NCBI GenBank assembly: GCA_003481775.1
Contig: QULU01000007.1
Coordinates: 43,681-107,680, forward strand
DNA length: 64,000 nt
Source of the DNA: Clostridiaceae bacterium OM02-2AC
Lineage (GTDB): Bacteria; Bacillota_I; Bacilli_A; Erysipelotrichales; Erysipelotrichaceae
Direction: 5' to 3'
A model generated the notes under the pieces. The model searched no databases. It was not told the origin of the DNA and saw only the letters and a program-made list of their open reading frames with translations. Of the stretch, positions 27,402-35,769 are shown piece after piece (the first letter of the stretch is position 1; every line of letters starts with the position of its first letter). The position numbers were made by a program, and so were the translations under genes.

Positions 27402-28208
27402 CTACAGGAGCTTTGCCAGCTCTCCGATATCTTCAATTACGATATCCGGCTTTACCTCGCTCTTTTCGATATCCGCTTCCTTCGTTTCTCCGCTCATTAC
27501 CAGAATGCTGGTAACCGCACTGTGATCCGCAACGGCGATATCCGTATACAGACGATCCCCGATAATCGCAATCTGCTCAGCCGCAAGAGTGGTTTCCCCG
27601 ATGATGTACTCCAGTGTTTTCGGACTCGGCTTTCCGAAGAATTCCGGATAGCGGCCGGTACTTGCTTCAATCAGTCTTGCCATGCTTCCGCAGTCTGGTA
27701 TAAAGGTATCGTTTTCCATGGGACAGTTGAGATCGGGATTGACGCCGTAATAGGCGGCTCCCTCCCGGATGAAGTGACAGGCCTTTGACAGCTTATCGTA
27801 GGTCAGCGTCGTATCAAAGCCCAGAACCACGATATCCGGATGCTCCTCATCCAGCTGCCAGCCATGACGCTGAAACTCCGCTTGCAGAGCCGGTGTCCCT
27901 ACCACATACACACGTTTTCCTGCATGATGCTCCTTCAGCCAGCGCAGGATGACATGTGTGGAGATCATCATTTGCTGCTGCTCGATATCAATGCCCATGG
28001 TGTGCAGCTTATCGATATACGTCTTAACATCCTTAGAGGAGTTGTTTGTAAAGAAATAATATGCTCTCCCGCTTTGTTTTACCATATCCAGAAAGCTGCG
28101 GGTATAGGGGAACAATGCATTCCCTAAATAAATCGTTCCATCCATATCCAGAATGAATGCCCGTATGGGCTTCATCGCTTCCCGAATTTGTTCCTTATTT
28201 CGTATCAT
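27402..28208 (-). CDS. HAD-IIA sugar-phosphatase-like hydrolase (NagD family)
   Basis: A 268-aa HAD-superfamily phosphatase. Motif I FILDMDGTIYLG (nucleophile Asp near residue 20), motif II YYFFTNNSSKD, motif III region FFGKPSPKTLEYII and motif IV IAIIGDRLYTDIAVA are all present. The C2-type cap identifies the HAD-IIA/NagD/AraL group, which dephosphorylates sugar phosphates or p-nitrophenylphosphate-like compounds. B. subtilis AraL sits in an arabinose operon with araD and araM, matching this context. ATG 28208 is chosen for the AAGGA before it. It is the last gene of the sugar operon and may detoxify accumulating sugar phosphates. Confidence 0.85.
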   Translation of the reverse strand: MIRNKEQIREAMKPIRAFILDMDGTIYLGNALFPYTRSFLDMVKQSGRAYYFFTNNSSKDVKTYIDKLHTMGIDIEQQQMMISTHVILRWLKEHHAGKRVYVVGTPALQAEFQRHGWQLDEEHPDIVVLGFDTTLTYDKLSKACHFIREGAAYYGVNPDLNCPMENDTFIPDCGSMARLIEASTGRYPEFFGKPSPKTLEYIIGETTLAAEQIAIIGDRLYTDIAVADHSAVTSILVMSGETKEADIEKSEVKPDIVIEDIGELAKLL

Positions 28209-28236
28209 AATATCCATCCTTACAATCTTTCAAAGC

Positions 28237-28932
28237 CTATTGCCCATAATAGGCGTTCGGTCCGTGCTTTCGTTTGAAATGCTTATCCAGCAATACCTGC
28301 TGCATCGGCTGTACCGCATTGTCCTGCAGCAGAATACTGACGAATGCCATTGCAGCACATTCCTCCATCACAACTGCATTATGCACTGCTTCAAAGGGGT
28401 CTTCTCCCCATGCGAAAGGTCCATGGCTGTGTACGAGCACGCCCGGCATTGTATCTGGATTCAAATTTCCCTTTGTGAAGGTTTCTACAATCACATGTCC
28501 TGTTTCCAGTTCATATTCTCCTTGAATTTCCGCTTCACGCATAAGCCTGGTGCATGGAATATCTCCATAGAAGTAATCCGCCTGCGTAGTCCCTAATGCA
28601 GGGATTGCTCGTCCTGCCTGCGCAAAGGCGGTTGCCCAGCGAGAGTGTGTATGCACCGCTCCGCCGATCTTGGGAAAGCTCTTATAAAATGCAAGATGTG
28701 TCATCAGATCACTGCTTGGCTTCAGCTTTCCTTCCACCACGTTTCCATCCAGATCACACAGCACGATATCCTGTGCTGTCATATGATCGTATTCCACACC
28801 GCTCGGCTTGATAGCGATGATGCCCTGTTCCCGGTCAATGCCGGATACATTACCCCAGGTAAAGGTGATCAGTCCGTGTTTGGGAAGCAAGAGATTTGCC
28901 TCCAAAACACGCTGCTTTAATTCTTCCAGCAT
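28237..28932 (-). CDS. araD: L-ribulose-5-phosphate 4-epimerase
   Basis: A 231-aa class II aldolase/epimerase family protein of normal AraD/UlaF/SgaE length. TWGNVSG (near 26-32), IKPSGVEYD (41-49), [14 protein letters not shown] with zinc His residues (near 92-105), [18 protein letters not shown] and [11 protein letters not shown] (near 167-177, further zinc His) follow the family signature. It interconverts L-ribulose-5-phosphate and D-xylulose-5-phosphate in the cytosol, feeding the pentose phosphate pathway. It stands between araM and the HAD phosphatase, downstream of a PTS, so the imported substrate is probably a pentitol or pentose derivative that yields ribulose-5-P; this is inference. 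Confidence 0.9.
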   Translation of the reverse strand: MLEELKQRVLEANLLLPKHGLITFTWGNVSGIDREQGIIAIKPSGVEYDHMTAQDIVLCDLDGNVVEGKLKPSSDLMTHLAFYKSFPKIGGAVHTHSRWATAFAQAGRAIPALGTTQADYFYGDIPCTRLMREAEIQGEYELETGHVIVETFTKGNLNPDTMPGVLVHSHGPFAWGEDPFEAVHNAVVMEECAAMAFVSILLQDNAVQPMQQVLLDKHFKRKHGPNAYYGQ

Positions 28933-28940
28933 GATGATCC

Positions 28941-30230
28941 CTACCCTTCTGTGATTTCATCATAGAAATCGTAGAATTTTAATAATCGCATGAAGGTCAG
29001 CCGCTGACGGACATACGGACTCAGACGCTGTGTTGTTGTTTTCAATGCCTCAGCAAGCGTCAGCTCCTGCATCGTCGTCAGACCGTGTACCTTTTTCATC
29101 CAGCCGATCATGGTTTCCGCATCCGGCAGCTCCGCCAGAATCGCCAGAATGTCAGCTTCCTTCTCCTTCAGCATGTCCCCTGTGATATTCGCCAGCAGAT
29201 TGGGTGTGTTTTCCTTCAGAATCTCCTCCTGCAGGACAGGATTGGTGATATTGGCTTTGATGAATTCCGTTTCCAGCTCCATGTGAGCCTTCACCTGATA
29301 GTCTTTTGCACGCAGCTTCTGTTCTGCTTTCTTGTAAACTGCCGTGGCCAGACAGAGTCCCACGCCGACCTTTTCTCCGTGATAGAAATCAATCGGTTCA
29401 TTGATTGCGGACATCTCCCACAAGTGTGACATATGATGCTCCGCTCCGGATGCCGGACGGGAGTTTCCTATCATCTGCATGGCAATTCCACTCAATAACA
29501 GACCATACATCAGGTTTTCATAGGCGCTCACATCCTGATTGCGGATACCGTCTAGATTCTCACAAAGCTCCTTCAATACCTTATATTCCATATCAACAAC
29601 CGTATCGCAGATGTATTCACCGGTTAGTGCATGCGCGATTCTCCAGTCACACAGTGCCGTGAATTTTCCCAGCAGATCAGCGACGCCACTCGCCGTCAGA
29701 CGAAGTGGTGCCTTTGAAAAGATTACACTGTCCGCCAGCACAAAGCACGGGGATACCGCCGTAAAGCTTTTCTTAAAGCCGTGCCATGTCATGGCGGCAA
29801 CGGTGGATACATAGCCGTCTACACTGGCAGCGGTAGGTATACTCAGAAATGGAAGCTTTTTCTCATAAGCATGATAACGGGTAATGTCATGAATCGTTCC
29901 CGAGCCTGCCGCAATCAGGAAGTCAATTCCCGCATAGTTGTCCAGCTGCTTCTGTGCAGCCTCCACGCCATGTTCATCCGCATGCAGATTTTCAGGATTT
30001 AGCCGGATGGTAATGATACCGGGAAGAAGCTCCTCCACAAGCTTTCCGGCTGCCGCATACGTATTGTCATCGCACAGCATGGCAATTGTTTTGTATTCGC
30101 TGTAATATTCCTTCATGATGTGAGGAAGGCGCTGTATGGCACCCTTCTCAATAATCATATCATCCACAACAATTTCATGTGTTCTCCCGCAGGCACACGG
30201 CTTACGGAATTCCTGTACATCAATCTTCAT
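28941..30230 (-). CDS. araM: Glycerol-1-phosphate dehydrogenase-like protein AraM
   Basis: A 429-aa member of the iron-containing/G1PDH dehydrogenase superfamily. Rossmann-type [19 protein letters not shown] (near 105-120), [18 protein letters not shown], the metal-site Asp in [16 protein letters not shown] and His residues in [12 protein letters not shown] and [10 protein letters not shown] match EgsA/AraM. B. subtilis AraM reduces dihydroxyacetone phosphate to sn-glycerol-1-phosphate. In this operon it may instead oxidise an imported polyol phosphate, by analogy with related dehydrogenases. It starts 4 bp after the IIC stop and is followed by araD 9 bp later, so it is tightly co-transcribed. 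Confidence 0.85.
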   Translation of the reverse strand: MKIDVQEFRKPCACGRTHEIVVDDMIIEKGAIQRLPHIMKEYYSEYKTIAMLCDDNTYAAAGKLVEELLPGIITIRLNPENLHADEHGVEAAQKQLDNYAGIDFLIAAGSGTIHDITRYHAYEKKLPFLSIPTAASVDGYVSTVAAMTWHGFKKSFTAVSPCFVLADSVIFSKAPLRLTASGVADLLGKFTALCDWRIAHALTGEYICDTVVDMEYKVLKELCENLDGIRNQDVSAYENLMYGLLLSGIAMQMIGNSRPASGAEHHMSHLWEMSAINEPIDFYHGEKVGVGLCLATAVYKKAEQKLRAKDYQVKAHMELETEFIKANITNPVLQEEILKENTPNLLANITGDMLKEKEADILAILAELPDAETMIGWMKKVHGLTTMQELTLAEALKTTTQRLSPYVRQRLTFMRLLKFYDFYDEITEG

Positions 30231-30233
30231 AGC

Positions 30234-31649
30234 CTAAGCCTCCGCCTCTGCATTTTTCATTGCCTGTGTTTCCAGATATTCCTCTACGGTTTTCTGTTTC
30301 ATGCGATATCCTGCATAGCAGACCACATATGCCACGACGGCGACGCCGATCCACAGCGGGCTTCCACTCAGGAAGGCGAGGAAGATCAGCCCCATCAGCG
30401 GTTTTCCCAGAATATTGAAGCTGGTAATCATGGCAGCACCTGCCGGAATCGCATAGCCTGCGCCCTTAGCAACCTCGGTGAACAGCGGTGCTGTATACGT
30501 ACACATCAGTAAGCCGACACTGAACCAGATGGCACCCGTTACGATGACCTTTGCCATGTTTCCGTTGAATACGGCAACAAGTCCCTCTACCATATAAGGA
30601 ATTGCGACCAGATCGACAACCGGCAGTGTCTGATTGCCAGGCAGGAAGAATGCGATCAGCACCATAACCGGCATCAGCAGCAATCCACATGTCAGCGTTG
30701 CAGGCTCTCCATAGCCGACAGCATCATTGACAGCGATATACCACTCCCGATCTCCGGTATTTCCCATGAACTTACGGGCACCCTCGGTGATCGGCGCAAA
30801 TGCCTGTGCAAAGAAGCCTGTGATTTTCGGGAAAATAGCCATAACCGCAGCCGTAGCAACAGCTGCTGTCAGCACAGAGCCCCAGCCTGCCATAGAGCCA
30901 AGATTGGAAAGATTTCCAAGGATACCGATAATACCGCCCAATACAAATCCAATGGTCATCGGTTCCCCCATGAATCCGATTTTCTGCTGGATTGTCTGCG
31001 GATTCAGCTTCAGCTTGTTGAAGCCGATTGCATTCAGAATCGGGTCAAAGACGATGGCGAAAATACCCGGTTCAATGTTATGCATAGCGATGATGGTACA
31101 GTTTGGATACTGATAATACGTTGACCAGCGTTTGGCCAGCATATCGGAAATCAACAGAGAATACAGGTTCAGCAGCACCATGCAGGCGATGCCCAGTGCA
31201 AAGTTGTCTGTCGCAAAGATAACCATGGCTCCCCATACCATATAGGAATAGTTATTCCATAAATCAGAGGGCTGAAAGCACTTTGTCCATTTGATCAGAA
31301 ACAGCACTGTCTGTAATACGATACCGAGTCCCAGATAGATCATACCGGCACTTGTCGAGAACGCTACCAGACTGGTTGCCTGCCAGCCGACATCGAATAC
31401 ATTCAGATTAACACCGGTGATGTTGACCATGGCATCCGCCATATTCTTTACCAGCGGGGTGATAATCGGTGTAAATGCGCCTACCATCAAAGAAATCCCC
31501 TCCAGAGATACTCCGGCATATAAGGCGGAAAGGAAGGCCTTCTGCGGCTTGACACGGAAGAACAATGCGATGATTCCGATGATGATTGGTACGATAATCG
31601 CAGCCCCAAAGTTGTCAATCATCGATTTCAAGAATTCTAATATAACCAT
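30234..31649 (-). CDS. PTS galactitol-family EIIC permease
   Basis: A 471-aa polytopic membrane protein with about ten to twelve hydrophobic segments, GatC-like: IIVPIIIGIIALFFRVKPQKAF at the N-terminus, NVFDVGWQATSLVAFST, the MHNIEPGIFAIVFDPIL loop, and NDAVGYGEPATLTCGLLLMPVM. It is the sugar-translocating subunit of a PTS whose IIA and IIB lie directly upstream. Galactitol-family IICs take hexitols or pentitols (galactitol, arabitol, ribitol). The partner enzymes AraM and AraD favour a pentitol or pentulose route here. The specific substrate cannot be read from the sequence. Confidence 0.9.
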   Translation of the reverse strand: MVILEFLKSMIDNFGAAIIVPIIIGIIALFFRVKPQKAFLSALYAGVSLEGISLMVGAFTPIITPLVKNMADAMVNITGVNLNVFDVGWQATSLVAFSTSAGMIYLGLGIVLQTVLFLIKWTKCFQPSDLWNNYSYMVWGAMVIFATDNFALGIACMVLLNLYSLLISDMLAKRWSTYYQYPNCTIIAMHNIEPGIFAIVFDPILNAIGFNKLKLNPQTIQQKIGFMGEPMTIGFVLGGIIGILGNLSNLGSMAGWGSVLTAAVATAAVMAIFPKITGFFAQAFAPITEGARKFMGNTGDREWYIAVNDAVGYGEPATLTCGLLLMPVMVLIAFFLPGNQTLPVVDLVAIPYMVEGLVAVFNGNMAKVIVTGAIWFSVGLLMCTYTAPLFTEVAKGAGYAIPAGAAMITSFNILGKPLMGLIFLAFLSGSPLWIGVAVVAYVVCYAGYRMKQKTVEEYLETQAMKNAEAEA

Positions 31650-31699
31650 ACGTTTATCTCTCCTTTATAATTTATGCTGCGTACTGTGAAGTCGAATGC

Positions 31700-32002
31700 C
31701 TATTTCCCTATTGACTGCAGTGCCTTGAGGAAGTCCTCGAAGAACTTGTCTTCTCCCATTCCTGTGATGCAGGCAAAGGCATTGACACAGGGAATCCCAT
31801 AATCGCCCTTAGGAAGCGGGGATGTGTGTGCGATAATATCGAAGCGTTTTGACTGCGCCAGATTTAAAGCCTCGGTCGGTTTTGCCTCGGTGGCACTTAC
31901 CTGATAGCCGTGCTCGGACAAGCGGTCCTTCAGCTTTGCGGCCACCATGCTGCTGGTGACAGTTCCCGAACCACAGATTGATAGAATGTTTACTGATTTC
32001 AT
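31700..32002 (-). CDS. PTS galactitol-family EIIB
   Basis: A 100-aa cytosolic phosphocarrier, normal GatB size. The active-site Cys sits at residue 10 in LSICGSGTVTSSMVA, the P-loop that accepts phosphate from IIA and passes it to the substrate bound by IIC. It overlaps the IIA stop by 4 bp (ATGA arrangement), so translation is probably coupled. Confidence 0.9.
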   Translation of the reverse strand: MKSVNILSICGSGTVTSSMVAAKLKDRLSEHGYQVSATEAKPTEALNLAQSKRFDIIAHTSPLPKGDYGIPCVNAFACITGMGEDKFFEDFLKALQSIGK

Positions 32003-32481
32003 AAGTTTTCTCCTCCTATTTCTATTTCCTTCTGTTTTACTATATCTATGACCTCGTCGGCACTGGATGCCTGATAAATCTTCTCCAGCACGGCGCTGTC
32101 CTGTATGATACGCAGAATCTGCTGCAGCTTCTTGATGTGGTATTTGGGATCCTCAATCGCCAGCATGAAGACAACCTTCACCTCTACCTGTGTATCATCA
32201 CTGCCCATTTGAATGAACGTTACCGGATGCTTCAGTGTCATGATTCCTTCGGTTTCATGCAGTACATAGCCGGCATCCGTATGCGGTATAGCGACACCGA
32301 ATCCGTTGATATCCAATCCGGTTGGAAACTGTGCCTCTCTTTGTTTCAGAGCCTCAACATAATCGCTTCGGCTGTAGCCCTCGTTTATGAAGCAGGTGCC
32401 CAGCTGATCAAAGATATCATTGGCATGCTCTGCTTCCGCCTGTAGGTGAATCAGTTTTTTATCTAAGTCTTCCCAAATCAT
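31999..32481 (-). CDS. PTS fructose/galactitol-type EIIA
   Basis: A 160-aa EIIA of the PTS_EIIA_2 fold. GVAIPHTDAGYVLHE (near 63-77) contains the phosphorylated His, and EVKVVFMLAIEDPKYHIKKLQQI is the conserved core. ATG 32481 is preferred to 32487 because AAGGAG then lies 7 nt upstream instead of 1 nt. It is the first gene of the six-gene PTS-IIB-IIC-araM-araD-HAD operon, with a cre-like box about 80 bp upstream. Confidence 0.9.
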   Translation of the reverse strand: MIWEDLDKKLIHLQAEAEHANDIFDQLGTCFINEGYSRSDYVEALKQREAQFPTGLDINGFGVAIPHTDAGYVLHETEGIMTLKHPVTFIQMGSDDTQVEVKVVFMLAIEDPKYHIKKLQQILRIIQDSAVLEKIYQASSADEVIDIVKQKEIEIGGENL

Positions 32482-32562
32482 TTCCATACTCCTTTTTGTC
32501 GGTCATGAGGGATGCTTCCCCTTCATGTATCCCGTTGTTTCTATCCACCTACAGTGTAATGC

Positions 32563-32576
32563 AAAAAGCGCTTTCA
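32563..32576 (-). promoter_or_regulatory. CcpA cre-like operator of the PTS operon
   Basis: TGAAAGCGCTTTTT matches the cre consensus TGWAARCGYTWWCW at all but one position. It lies between a weak TTTTAT and TACACT (17-nt spacing), so CcpA bound here would block the promoter; glucose repression is inferred. Confidence 0.6.
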
Positions 32577-32662
32577 TAAAAGAGTAAAAGACTGCGCAAA
32601 GGATTGCAGAGTTTTGAACAGTGGAATTCTTTGCAAAACAGACATACGCATATTGTACTATA

Positions 32663-32695
32663 AGAAAAAGACCCTATATGGTCGTACAGAGTCTT
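32663..32695 (-). terminator. Terminator of LytTR regulator 1
   Basis: AGACTC pairs with GGGTCT (one G-U pair) followed by TTTTTCTT on the minus strand, 27 bp after the stop. Confidence 0.55.
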
Positions 32696-32721
32696 CTATG
32701 AAAATAAGTGACAGCCAGGTA

Positions 32722-33414
32722 TCACATGACACGGTTATAATATTTCTGGTATTTTTCTTTGAATTTCTTCCGCTTCAGCAGACTGACACGAATCGATTCC
32801 TCCTTCAGCTGCAGCGTATGCCCCGCTTCATAGTAATAGCCGCAGGATGGATTGATGAGCAGACCGTTTTTCGGGCAGACAAAATAATCATCGTATATGC
32901 GCTGAAAATCCTGAAATCGCATGGAACAGGTATAGCGTGTATTCCCCATATCCAGACAGAGCTGCTTTTTTACAATGCTCACTCTGTGGATTTTATGAAT
33001 CGGTACAGCGATGCTTTTTTCCCCTTCTTTGACATGGATGCGTATATTGATGTAGTTCAGGCGACGTTCCAGACGCTGAAGCAGTGGGAAAAGCTCCTGA
33101 TCCAGTTTGGATTTTGGAAGAAAGGCAAAGGCGGAAAATTGCTGGGTGCGTTCGATTGCGAAATTATCTAGTGAGGACATCAGAATGATAATGGCATCCG
33201 GATTTTCCTTATAGATCATATTTCCGATTTCAATACCAGAGTGAACCGGCATCATCAGATCGCTGAGATAGGCATCATAGGTGCCCTTTAGTGCATAGCT
33301 TGCGTCATTGGCGATGTCTGCGTGAAAGGCGGGATTTAGGGCTTCAATTTTCTTTTTGATTTCCTTTGCCTGTTCTCTTTTGTCATCAATAATCAGTATT
33401 GTATAGTGCTGCAT
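32722..33414 (-). CDS. LytTR-family response regulator 1
   Basis: A 230-aa response regulator. The receiver domain has the acidic pair in ILIIDDKRE, phospho-acceptor Asp in DAYLSDLMMPVHSG and Lys in FAFLPKSKL. The C-terminal LytTR domain (from ~130) has KIHRVSIVKKQLCLDMG and FVCPKNGLLINPSCG. ATG 33414 follows GGGAGGT. It lies alone at the left end of the island with a LytTR double box 175 bp upstream (33589-33620). It is the most divergent of the three LytTR regulators and has no adjacent kinase; AgrC-like 35770-37068 is the nearest candidate. Confidence 0.85.
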   Translation of the reverse strand: MQHYTILIIDDKREQAKEIKKKIEALNPAFHADIANDASYALKGTYDAYLSDLMMPVHSGIEIGNMIYKENPDAIIILMSSLDNFAIERTQQFSAFAFLPKSKLDQELFPLLQRLERRLNYINIRIHVKEGEKSIAVPIHKIHRVSIVKKQLCLDMGNTRYTCSMRFQDFQRIYDDYFVCPKNGLLINPSCGYYYEAGHTLQLKEESIRVSLLKRKKFKEKYQKYYNRVM

Positions 33415-33588
33415 AAGTACCTCCCTGTAGTATGGCGTGTTGCCTTGTTTCCTGCTTCCATGTATATGGTGAAGCACACAGGATAGTGGAGAGCTTCCTT
33501 TATGGATTCATTCAGGTGCCGGTTTTTATCCTTCGTGCGTTATATATACAATAGCATAATTTGAAAAGATGAAAAGGCTTTTGGGACA

Positions 33589-33620
33589 AGCGGTATGCCA
33601 CAGGTATCATTCGGTCATTT
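33589..33620 (-). promoter_or_regulatory. LytTR double box upstream of regulator 1
   Basis: On the minus strand GACCGAATGAT and TACCGCTTGTCCC, with their CCG cores 21 bp apart. A TATTGT-type -10 follows about 45 bp downstream. The most degenerate of the six boxes in the island. Confidence 0.5.
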
Positions 33621-33666
33621 TAAGGTGTAAAAAGCTATCTGAATCATTGTTTCCATATCGTACAGG

Positions 33667-33712
33667 AAAAGAAAAAACAGGAGAACTTATTCCCATTCTT
33701 CCTGCTTTTGAG
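33667..33712 (-). terminator. Possible terminator after the 148-aa protein gene
   Basis: AGCAGGA opposite TCCTGTT followed by T residues on the minus strand. The stem is weak. Confidence 0.35.
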
Positions 33713-33722
33713 GCTTGTCCTA

Positions 33723-34169
33723 CTAATATCCGTAGTTCTCCATTTTCCAGCTGCTTTCTTGCTTACTGCGTGTCAGATGAAATGTCCAGTAATAGGTTTC
33801 CTGTATGCCCATATCCCGGAATTTAGTTTCAAATTCCACATATACATCAGCTGAAGTCTTTTCTTCTTTCAATAGCTCAACATCCTTAATTGTTAAGGAG
33901 GTCATTGGAGAATGTACCTCGCATAGCATTTTTGATTGATCACTTGTCATGTCACATACTCTTTCATAATTTTCCTCATGCCATGTGTTAAGATAATCCA
34001 GAACAAAGGATACAGGCTTATCAGGATAAGGCAGTTCTTTTCTATTTTCAATGTATATAGCAATATGCTTTCCTAAGGTCATAGCCATAGGGTATAAAAG
34101 AAAGCCTATAGCTATGCACAGAATATATTTCATGATTTGTTTCTTTACAAGTGGTCTTGATTTACCCAT
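33723..34169 (-). CDS. Membrane-anchored uncharacterised protein
   Basis: A 148-aa protein with one N-terminal TM (residues ~13-35, ILCIAIGFLLYPMAM) and an extracytoplasmic alpha+beta domain ending DMGIQETYYWTFHLTRSKQESSWKMENYGY. The pattern (helix with YPDKPVSFVLDYLNTWHEENYERVCDM, then antiparallel strands) suggests an NTF2-like/DUF4878-type fold. No catalytic motif. The ribosome site is weak. It is probably co-regulated with the lipoprotein gene 118 bp upstream; function unknown. Confidence 0.65.
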   Translation of the reverse strand: MGKSRPLVKKQIMKYILCIAIGFLLYPMAMTLGKHIAIYIENRKELPYPDKPVSFVLDYLNTWHEENYERVCDMTSDQSKMLCEVHSPMTSLTIKDVELLKEEKTSADVYVEFETKFRDMGIQETYYWTFHLTRSKQESSWKMENYGY

Positions 34170-34286
34170 ATCCTAATGTACCTATTTATTGGGTGATCGT
34201 CATAATTGCTCAATACCCTTTATCGTTTACCAACTATACTTGTATTGAAATTTTACTGTTATCTTTACGCAAATGGATTCATTCCT

Positions 34287-35027
34287 TTACCGAATTTGGG
34301 ATAAAACATTGTCTAAGGATTCAAATTCCTGTGTTTCATAATTCTTTAACATAATTTCGTCCTTTTTGAAGCTGCGCTGACGAATCGTTCTTGTTTGTGG
34401 TATCTGCGCTTCTCTTGTACAATTATTCAAACCTAGAATTTCATAACGATCTTCCTCTTCAACATAATTCAGTAGGAGCAGATACGTTTTTCCTTCTTCC
34501 AGCATAACATCATTCTCTAAATTCGTATTAACATAAACATCAGCAGGATTCTCTCCGCCATTTTTCTTTCTCAGATAATCGTGTTTTTTTACAGCTTCAG
34601 GATCACTTGCCTGCTCGATTTGTGCCTGTGTAAGAATACCTCCCTGCTTCAATGTTTTTAAGGTTTTCCCATTCATATCCTGACCTTTAAAAGTTTGCTG
34701 AACGAGAATTGTACTGAAGGTAAAGCCAAGCTCATCCTTTATTCCGCTTGCTAATACGGTTTTAGCTTCATCAATTGAGATTACAGTAGCTAAGACAACT
34801 AAATCAGCATCTTCTGACCATTCACCTATTGTTTTATTTATGGTTTCTGCAGTAATGGATGAGGCATCTCCAGCCTTTTTTTTCATATCCTCCGTGATAT
34901 AGGTAGAGGCTGTATATATTTTTTCTGAAACATTCTGACCCATTTTAGAATCGCTTTCTTTTTCTGTTACTGTACTGCATCCTGTAAGAATCAGGACAGC
35001 CAGTATAAAGCAAACCGTTTTTTTCAT
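34287..35027 (-). CDS. Lipoprotein of the LytTR island
   Basis: A 246-aa lipoprotein with lipobox ILTGC (Cys17). After a flexible linker the domain carries ADLVVLATVISIDEAKTVL and FSTILVQQTFKGQDMNGKTLKTLKQGG, then EEGKTYLLLLNYVEEEDRYEILG, a beta-barrel-like layout resembling immunity or surface lipoproteins of gut Firmicutes. It begins 15 bp after the matrixin-type protease stop, so the two are co-transcribed. A role as immunity or inhibitor protein for the protease is possible but unproved. Confidence 0.75.
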   Translation of the reverse strand: MKKTVCFILAVLILTGCSTVTEKESDSKMGQNVSEKIYTASTYITEDMKKKAGDASSITAETINKTIGEWSEDADLVVLATVISIDEAKTVLASGIKDELGFTFSTILVQQTFKGQDMNGKTLKTLKQGGILTQAQIEQASDPEAVKKHDYLRKKNGGENPADVYVNTNLENDVMLEEGKTYLLLLNYVEEEDRYEILGLNNCTREAQIPQTRTIRQRSFKKDEIMLKNYETQEFESLDNVLSQIR

Positions 35028-35042
35028 TCGTTTAGACCTCCA

Positions 35043-35615
35043 TCATTTATATAAGTAATTTATGATATCATTTTCTTGCTTGGCAGGTTTTATTCTGGTT
35101 CTGCCGGTATCAGGCCACATCAGCCTCGCCTTTGAGGTTTCTGTATGAGCAAGTCCGAAAGCATGACCCATTTCATGTGCAATTGTTCCCTTATTATCAT
35201 TTGTAGGTACTGAGGTTTTTAAAATGATCTCAGTATAAAAATAATTTTTTGAAGGTCCCTTTCCTAATGGACTTATCCTGCTTCCAGTACCGCCATAGTA
35301 AGCTGTATAACCAAGTACCTTGCCTTTTATAACACTATCCGATGATTTTGCATAGAAATCCATATGTGTCGCATAATTACTTGATACCTCCGTCATATAT
35401 ATTTTATTATCGTATCCAGTGTACATCCAGTTCTGTGCACGTGTACGAATGGATGTTTTATATTTCGATGCTGAACTGGAAACCCAGAAGCATGTGTTTC
35501 CTACGCCTCGTGAAAATTTAGCATTGTTTGGAAATCTATTTTCAACAGCTTTGATTCCTACTCCAAACAAGCAAAACAAGACCATAGCTATTATAAAATG
35601 ATTTAATTTTTTCAT
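35043..35615 (-). CDS. Secreted matrixin-type (M10-like) metalloprotease
   Basis: A 190-aa protein with signal peptide (FIIAMVLFCLFGVGIKA). Its catalytic site GTIAHEMGHAFGLAHTE gives the full HExxHxxGxxH zinc motif, followed by ARLMWPDT, the Met-turn region. The catalytic domain is nearly minimal; there is no propeptide Cys switch or C-terminal domain. ATG 35615 follows GGAGG and starts a proper signal peptide. A LytTR double box is 95 bp upstream with a TTTACT-16-TATGAT promoter between. It leads the protease-lipoprotein(-148 aa) unit. Secretion under quorum or peptide control is inferred. Confidence 0.85.
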   Translation of the reverse strand: MKKLNHFIIAMVLFCLFGVGIKAVENRFPNNAKFSRGVGNTCFWVSSSASKYKTSIRTRAQNWMYTGYDNKIYMTEVSSNYATHMDFYAKSSDSVIKGKVLGYTAYYGGTGSRISPLGKGPSKNYFYTEIILKTSVPTNDNKGTIAHEMGHAFGLAHTETSKARLMWPDTGRTRIKPAKQENDIINYLYK

Positions 35616-35708
35616 CACTATTCCTCCATGAATTACTATCCTAATTAACAAACGTTTGCATAACCATATCATACTTAATTTACCATGAAAGTAAACAGCT
35701 ATATATGC

Positions 35709-35738
35709 AAGCGGTCGTTTTAGGTATTGAACGGTCAA
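35709..35738 (-). promoter_or_regulatory. LytTR double box upstream of the metalloprotease
   Basis: On the minus strand ACCGTTCAA and ACCGCTTGC, CCG cores 20 bp apart, then TTTACT-N16-TATGAT ahead of the gene. ACCGTTCAA fits the LytTR/AgrA half-site consensus closely. The box also lies just upstream of the end of the kinase gene. Confidence 0.7.
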
Positions 35739-35769
35739 AAAAAGTGAATTATCATCCACTTTTCTCAAC

